DNA of 8,514 nucleotides, from positions 10,981-19,494 of the forward strand of contig DDNV01000077.1 in NCBI GenBank assembly GCA_002341315.1. Direction: 5' to 3'. Positions 5,975-8,514 of the stretch are shown piece by piece (positions within the stretch are counted from its first letter, which is position 1; each line of letters opens with the position of its first letter). This DNA is from Cellvibrionales bacterium UBA2511. Its GTDB lineage: Bacteria > Pseudomonadota > Gammaproteobacteria > Pseudomonadales > Porticoccaceae. The translations under genes were made by a program, and so were the position numbers. The notes beneath the pieces were generated by a model. That model had not been told where the DNA came from. It saw only the letters and a list, made by a program, of their open reading frames with translations, and searched no databases.

Positions 5975-6541
5975 ATGGCCCGCAATGTATCAAAAAGTAT
6001 TTGTCTCGCTGGCCTGTTATTGGCAGGTTGCTCCTCCACGATTACAGATTACCAACATGAAACACCGGAGCTGCACCTGGACAAATTCTTCAGCGGCCAT
6101 CTGGTGGCCTATGGCATGGTGCAGGATTTTCGTGGCAAGGTGATTCGTCGTTTCAGGGCGGAAATCAATGCCTCCTGGCAGGATGGAGAAGGTGTTCTGG
6201 ACGAACAGTTTTTCTTCAATGATGGTGAACAGCAAACCCGCTGCTGGCGACTCACCAAAACTGGCAATCAATATACGGGTACGGCTGGCGATGTGGTGGG
6301 TGAGGCATCGGGCACTACCGAGGGCAATGCGCTGAACTGGCAATACGTGCTGGAAATTCCTGTCAACGGCAAGGTACGCCACATCAAGCTGAATGACTGG
6401 CTCTATCTAGTGGATGAGAACAATTTGATCAACCGCGCCACCATGAGCAAATTTGGTATCCCCGTGGGTGAGATCACGCTTTACATTCGCCGTGAGTCTG
6501 ATCAACCTGCCGATGATGCCTGGCCAGCCTGTCAGTCCTAG
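5975..6541 (+). CDS. DUF3833 lipoprotein
   Basis: This 188-residue lipoprotein has the lipobox LLAGC with the acylated cysteine at residue 19. Serine at the next position predicts sorting to the outer membrane. The mature protein has the DUF3833 pattern: a LDKFFSGHLVAYGMVQDFRG start, a strand-rich middle (FRAEINASWQDGEGVLDEQFFFNDGE), and the late WLYLVDENNLINRATMSKFGIPVGEITLYIR stretch that ends the domain. The length suits the family. The function of DUF3833 is unknown; its strand-rich build and envelope position suggest a lipocalin-like or scaffold role, which is only inference. AGAGGAG (5962-5968) lies six bases before the ATG. It is the third gene of the operon, and the SDR gene follows after 58 bases. 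Confidence 0.9.
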   Translation: MARNVSKSICLAGLLLAGCSSTITDYQHETPELHLDKFFSGHLVAYGMVQDFRGKVIRRFRAEINASWQDGEGVLDEQFFFNDGEQQTRCWRLTKTGNQYTGTAGDVVGEASGTTEGNALNWQYVLEIPVNGKVRHIKLNDWLYLVDENNLINRATMSKFGIPVGEITLYIRRESDQPADDAWPACQS

Positions 6542-6599
6542 GGTGTCATTTTGCTGGACTGTCATTTAGAGCATTATTTTTGAGACGGTAAAGACGATC

Positions 6600-7388
6600 A
6601 TGAATGTTAAACAGGAAATGCAAATACCCTGGCACTGTATATGGATTACCGGTGCAGGGCGGGGTATCGGTGCGGCATTGGCACGCTTGCTCTGTGAGCG
6701 TGGCGCAACGGTCTATGGTTCTGCCCGCAATCTCGACGAGCTAAACGAGCTGCAGTCATCGCTGGTCTCTGCGCCCGGGAAATTTATTCCGGTTCCCCTG
6801 GATATCCGTCGCCCCGCCGAAATAGCCGCTCTGTTTGAACGCTGGGACAGAGAACAACGGTTTCCGGAACTGGTGGTATTGAATGCGGGGACTCACGACC
6901 CCGCCAGTGCAGAGGCCTTTTCTGCCCAGCGCTGTCGCAGACTGTTGGATATCAACCTTCAGGGTACGATCAACTGCCTCGATCCGGTACTGCATCGTTA
7001 TATTGCGGGCCGAAAAGGCCACATTGCTGTGATGGCCTCCGTCGCGGGTTACCGTGGTCTGCCGACGGCGGCGGCTTATTGTGCCAGCAAGGCGGCACTG
7101 ATCAGTCTGTGTGAATCGCTGTACATGGATTTACATGGCACAGGGGTGCGATTGCAGGTAATCAACCCCGGTTTTGTCCGAACACCGTTGACCGATAAAA
7201 ACACCTTTCAGATGCCCGCGCTGATGGAGGCGGACGATGCCGCTATGGCTATTTATCGGGGGCTGCTGTCCAGTCGCTTCGAGATTGCTTTCCCACGGCG
7301 ATTTGTATTCTGGATGAAATTGCTGCGGCTGCTGCCCAATCGGCTTTACTTGTCACTGATGCGCCGGGCCACCCAAAAATCACTCTGA
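6600..7388 (+). CDS. Short-chain dehydrogenase/reductase (SDR)
   Basis: This is a classical SDR of 262 residues that oxidises or reduces a hydroxyl/carbonyl group with NAD(P). It shows the nucleotide-binding TGAGRGIG (17-24), the NAG motif (95-97), N119 and the catalytic set S147, Y160 and K164 in the YCASK motif. R43 after the second strand (GSARN) may favour NADP. PGFVRTPLT (about 189-197) is the usual substrate-loop region. The basic, hydrophobic C-terminus (FWMKLLRLLPNRLYLSLMRR) could touch the membrane. The substrate is not determined. The start is less certain: the ATG at 6600 has only a weak purine stretch upstream, and the in-frame ATG at 6618 has AGGA too close. The 58-base gap to the lipoprotein gene is the widest in this operon, so a separate promoter is possible. 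SDRs accompany DUF2878/DUF3833 genes in related genomes. Confidence 0.93.
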   Translation: MNVKQEMQIPWHCIWITGAGRGIGAALARLLCERGATVYGSARNLDELNELQSSLVSAPGKFIPVPLDIRRPAEIAALFERWDREQRFPELVVLNAGTHDPASAEAFSAQRCRRLLDINLQGTINCLDPVLHRYIAGRKGHIAVMASVAGYRGLPTAAAYCASKAALISLCESLYMDLHGTGVRLQVINPGFVRTPLTDKNTFQMPALMEADDAAMAIYRGLLSSRFEIAFPRRFVFWMKLLRLLPNRLYLSLMRRATQKSL

Positions 7389-7524
7389 ACCCTGTATCTC
7401 TGCGACTTCTGAATTGGAAAATCACCCGGATTGACCGTGAGCCAGAACAGGTCGGCGACTTATGATCGGCACTGAAATACCCTTGCTCTCGGCTCTTGCC
7501 CGGGATGTCATATAAGTCAGCCGA
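7389..7524. other. Convergent intergenic gap between the SDR gene and fadE
   Basis: This stretch of 136 bases lies between the 3' ends of two facing genes. I see no open frame with a ribosome site and no classic hairpin followed by a T run. The one clear structure is the long inverted repeat described separately. A TGATCG at 7463-7468 lacks a convincing -10 partner. Confidence 0.6.
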
Positions 7525-7525
7525 C
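7451..7525. repeat. Long-loop inverted repeat at the 3' end of fadE
   Basis: The left arm GTCGGCGACTTA (7451-7462) pairs with TAAGTC (7513-7518) plus GCCGAC (7520-7525), with one bulged A at 7519. TGA (7463-7465) and TCA (7508-7510) could extend the stem past a two-base bulge. The loop is about 42-50 bases. The right arm touches the fadE stop codon (7525-7527). No T run follows on either strand, so a simple intrinsic terminator is not supported. RNA 3'-end protection, a protein site or a bidirectional transcription block are possibilities. Confidence 0.55.
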
Positions 7526-8514
7526 TACAGCGCTTCGAAGTGATCTGTCAGCAGGCAGTCATAACGCTGTTTGTCGTAAGCTTTAATCGGCTCGATATCA
7601 GCAGCACCGATGATGCCCTGCTCAGCTGCGCTGGCCAGTGCCATATCCAGATTATCCGAATGTTGCAGAAGCCCCTTGTTGCGTGCACGAACGAATGCCT
7701 GCCAGGGTTTGTCTATTTTGAGCAATGCCTGAAAGGTTGATTCAACCCGCCCCACAGGATCCAGTGGATCTTCGTTGAGATACACGAATTGGCTCAGTGC
7801 CTGCCGCACGGGGTTTGGCTCCATGATCAGGCCGCCGAGTCGACGAATCTGATGATCATCCGGGGCCCGGTGAATACGCCCCAAAGGAAAGCAAGTGAAT
7901 GCCAGAATTTTGCCGAGCCACCGCAGAGGGAAGTTGTCACAAAATGCCAGCAACGCCTGTTGGGCCCTGAACAGGGAGCGCTGCACCGCATAACGGGCGT
8001 GTGCTTCTGTAGCATCGTTCTGTTGATTGGCATCGTGGTACTTGAGGACACTGCAGGCAATGAACAGCTCGCTGTGGACGTCGCCAAGGCGGGCGGACAG
8101 CAGCTCCCGCCGCTTGATATCTCCACCGAGTATACCCAGGGCCACGTCGGAGCAGCTGGCCAGAGCCACACTGAGATGGTTGATGCGCTGATACCAGCGA
8201 CGACTGAAATCAGAAGCGTCGTCGGGTACCGGGCTGAAGCGTGCCGCGGTCACGCCATACAGCTTGAGCCGTGCGATATTGCTGAAAATGTGTCCCAGAT
8301 GTTGCCTGAAAAGGGGATCAAATTCTGCCAGTCCCGCTTGCTCATCGCCATGTTGCAACGTTTTTAATTCGGCATAGAGATAGGGATGACAGCGCATGGC
8401 ACCCTGGCCAAAAATCATCAGGGAGCGGGTCAGAATATTGGCACCTTCCACGGTGATGGCCACCGGTACCGAGTGGTACATCGAGCCGAGAAAATTGCGC
8501 GGACCCAATTGAAT
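7525..8514 (-). CDS. fadE: Acyl-CoA dehydrogenase FadE, C-terminal part, cut by the window edge
   Basis: This enzyme carries out the first step of fatty acid beta-oxidation, the FAD-dependent desaturation of acyl-CoA. The frame is open to the right edge (codons reading I-Q-L-G-P), so only about 329 C-terminal residues of a protein that is some 814 long in E. coli are visible. The segment GPRNFLGSMYH...AITVEGANILTR...MIFGQGAMRCHPYL is characteristic of FadE. The glutamate in VEGAN (codon 8446-8448) corresponds to the catalytic base in the YEGT motif of other acyl-CoA dehydrogenases. The rest is the long FadE-specific C-terminal domain (DUF1974), ending near LLTDHFEAL. An internal TTG at 8508 is not the start. 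The gene faces the SDR operon and shows no sign of belonging to the stress cluster. Confidence 0.95.
   Translation of the reverse strand: MQLGPRNFLGSMYHSVPVAITVEGANILTRSLMIFGQGAMRCHPYLYAELKTLQHGDEQAGLAEFDPLFRQHLGHIFSNIARLKLYGVTAARFSPVPDDASDFSRRWYQRINHLSVALASCSDVALGILGGDIKRRELLSARLGDVHSELFIACSVLKYHDANQQNDATEAHARYAVQRSLFRAQQALLAFCDNFPLRWLGKILAFTCFPLGRIHRAPDDHQIRRLGGLIMEPNPVRQALSQFVYLNEDPLDPVGRVESTFQALLKIDKPWQAFVRARNKGLLQHSDNLDMALASAAEQGIIGAADIEPIKAYDKQRYDCLLTDHFEAL

Noticed and set aside
7789..8367. A 192-codon plus-strand open frame opposite fadE
   Set aside because: It overlaps the conserved FadE C-terminal domain and its translation has no domain signature; it is a shadow of the real gene.

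Overview
The window looks like chromosome from a gammaproteobacterium. It has moderate GC, tightly packed genes with Shine-Dalgarno sites, a FadE-type acyl-CoA dehydrogenase, and a DUF2878 / chalcone-isomerase-like / DUF3833 / SDR gene set that I know mainly from marine and environmental Gammaproteobacteria. The genus cannot be read from the sequence. There are no RNA genes, mobile elements or CRISPR arrays.

Layout. (1) 1-2356, plus strand: the 3' end of an ECF sigma factor gene, its overlapping zinc-binding ChrR-type anti-sigma factor, and a class I CPD photolyase, probably one transcript. (2) 2409-4823, minus strand: an operon read right to left, with a small cysteine-rich protein, an exported thioredoxin-type glutathione peroxidase, a renalase-like FAD oxidoreductase and a DCC-family (DUF393) thiol protein. 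(3) 4824-4950: a short divergent control region. (4) 4951-7388, plus strand: a DUF2878 inner-membrane protein, an exported chalcone-isomerase-like protein, a DUF3833 lipoprotein and a short-chain dehydrogenase. (5) 7389-7524: a convergent gap with a long inverted repeat. (6) 7525 to the right edge, minus strand: the C-terminal part of fadE, probably unrelated to the rest.

How it fits together. The sigma/ChrR pair resembles the RpoE-ChrR singlet-oxygen switch of Rhodobacter sphaeroides, whose known targets include a photolyase. The control region between the two divergent operons carries two back-to-back promoter candidates with the TGATC-type -35 box of that sigma group. Each has an 18-base spacer and each is well placed for its first gene. 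The simplest reading is that the visible switch drives DNA repair, peroxide and thiol handling, and an envelope/lipid module as one photo-oxidative stress regulon. That regulatory link is inference, since the sigma factor's own promoter lies outside the window. The biochemical roles of DUF2878, the chalcone-isomerase-like protein, DUF3833, the SDR and the small cysteine-rich protein are not established by anything seen here.
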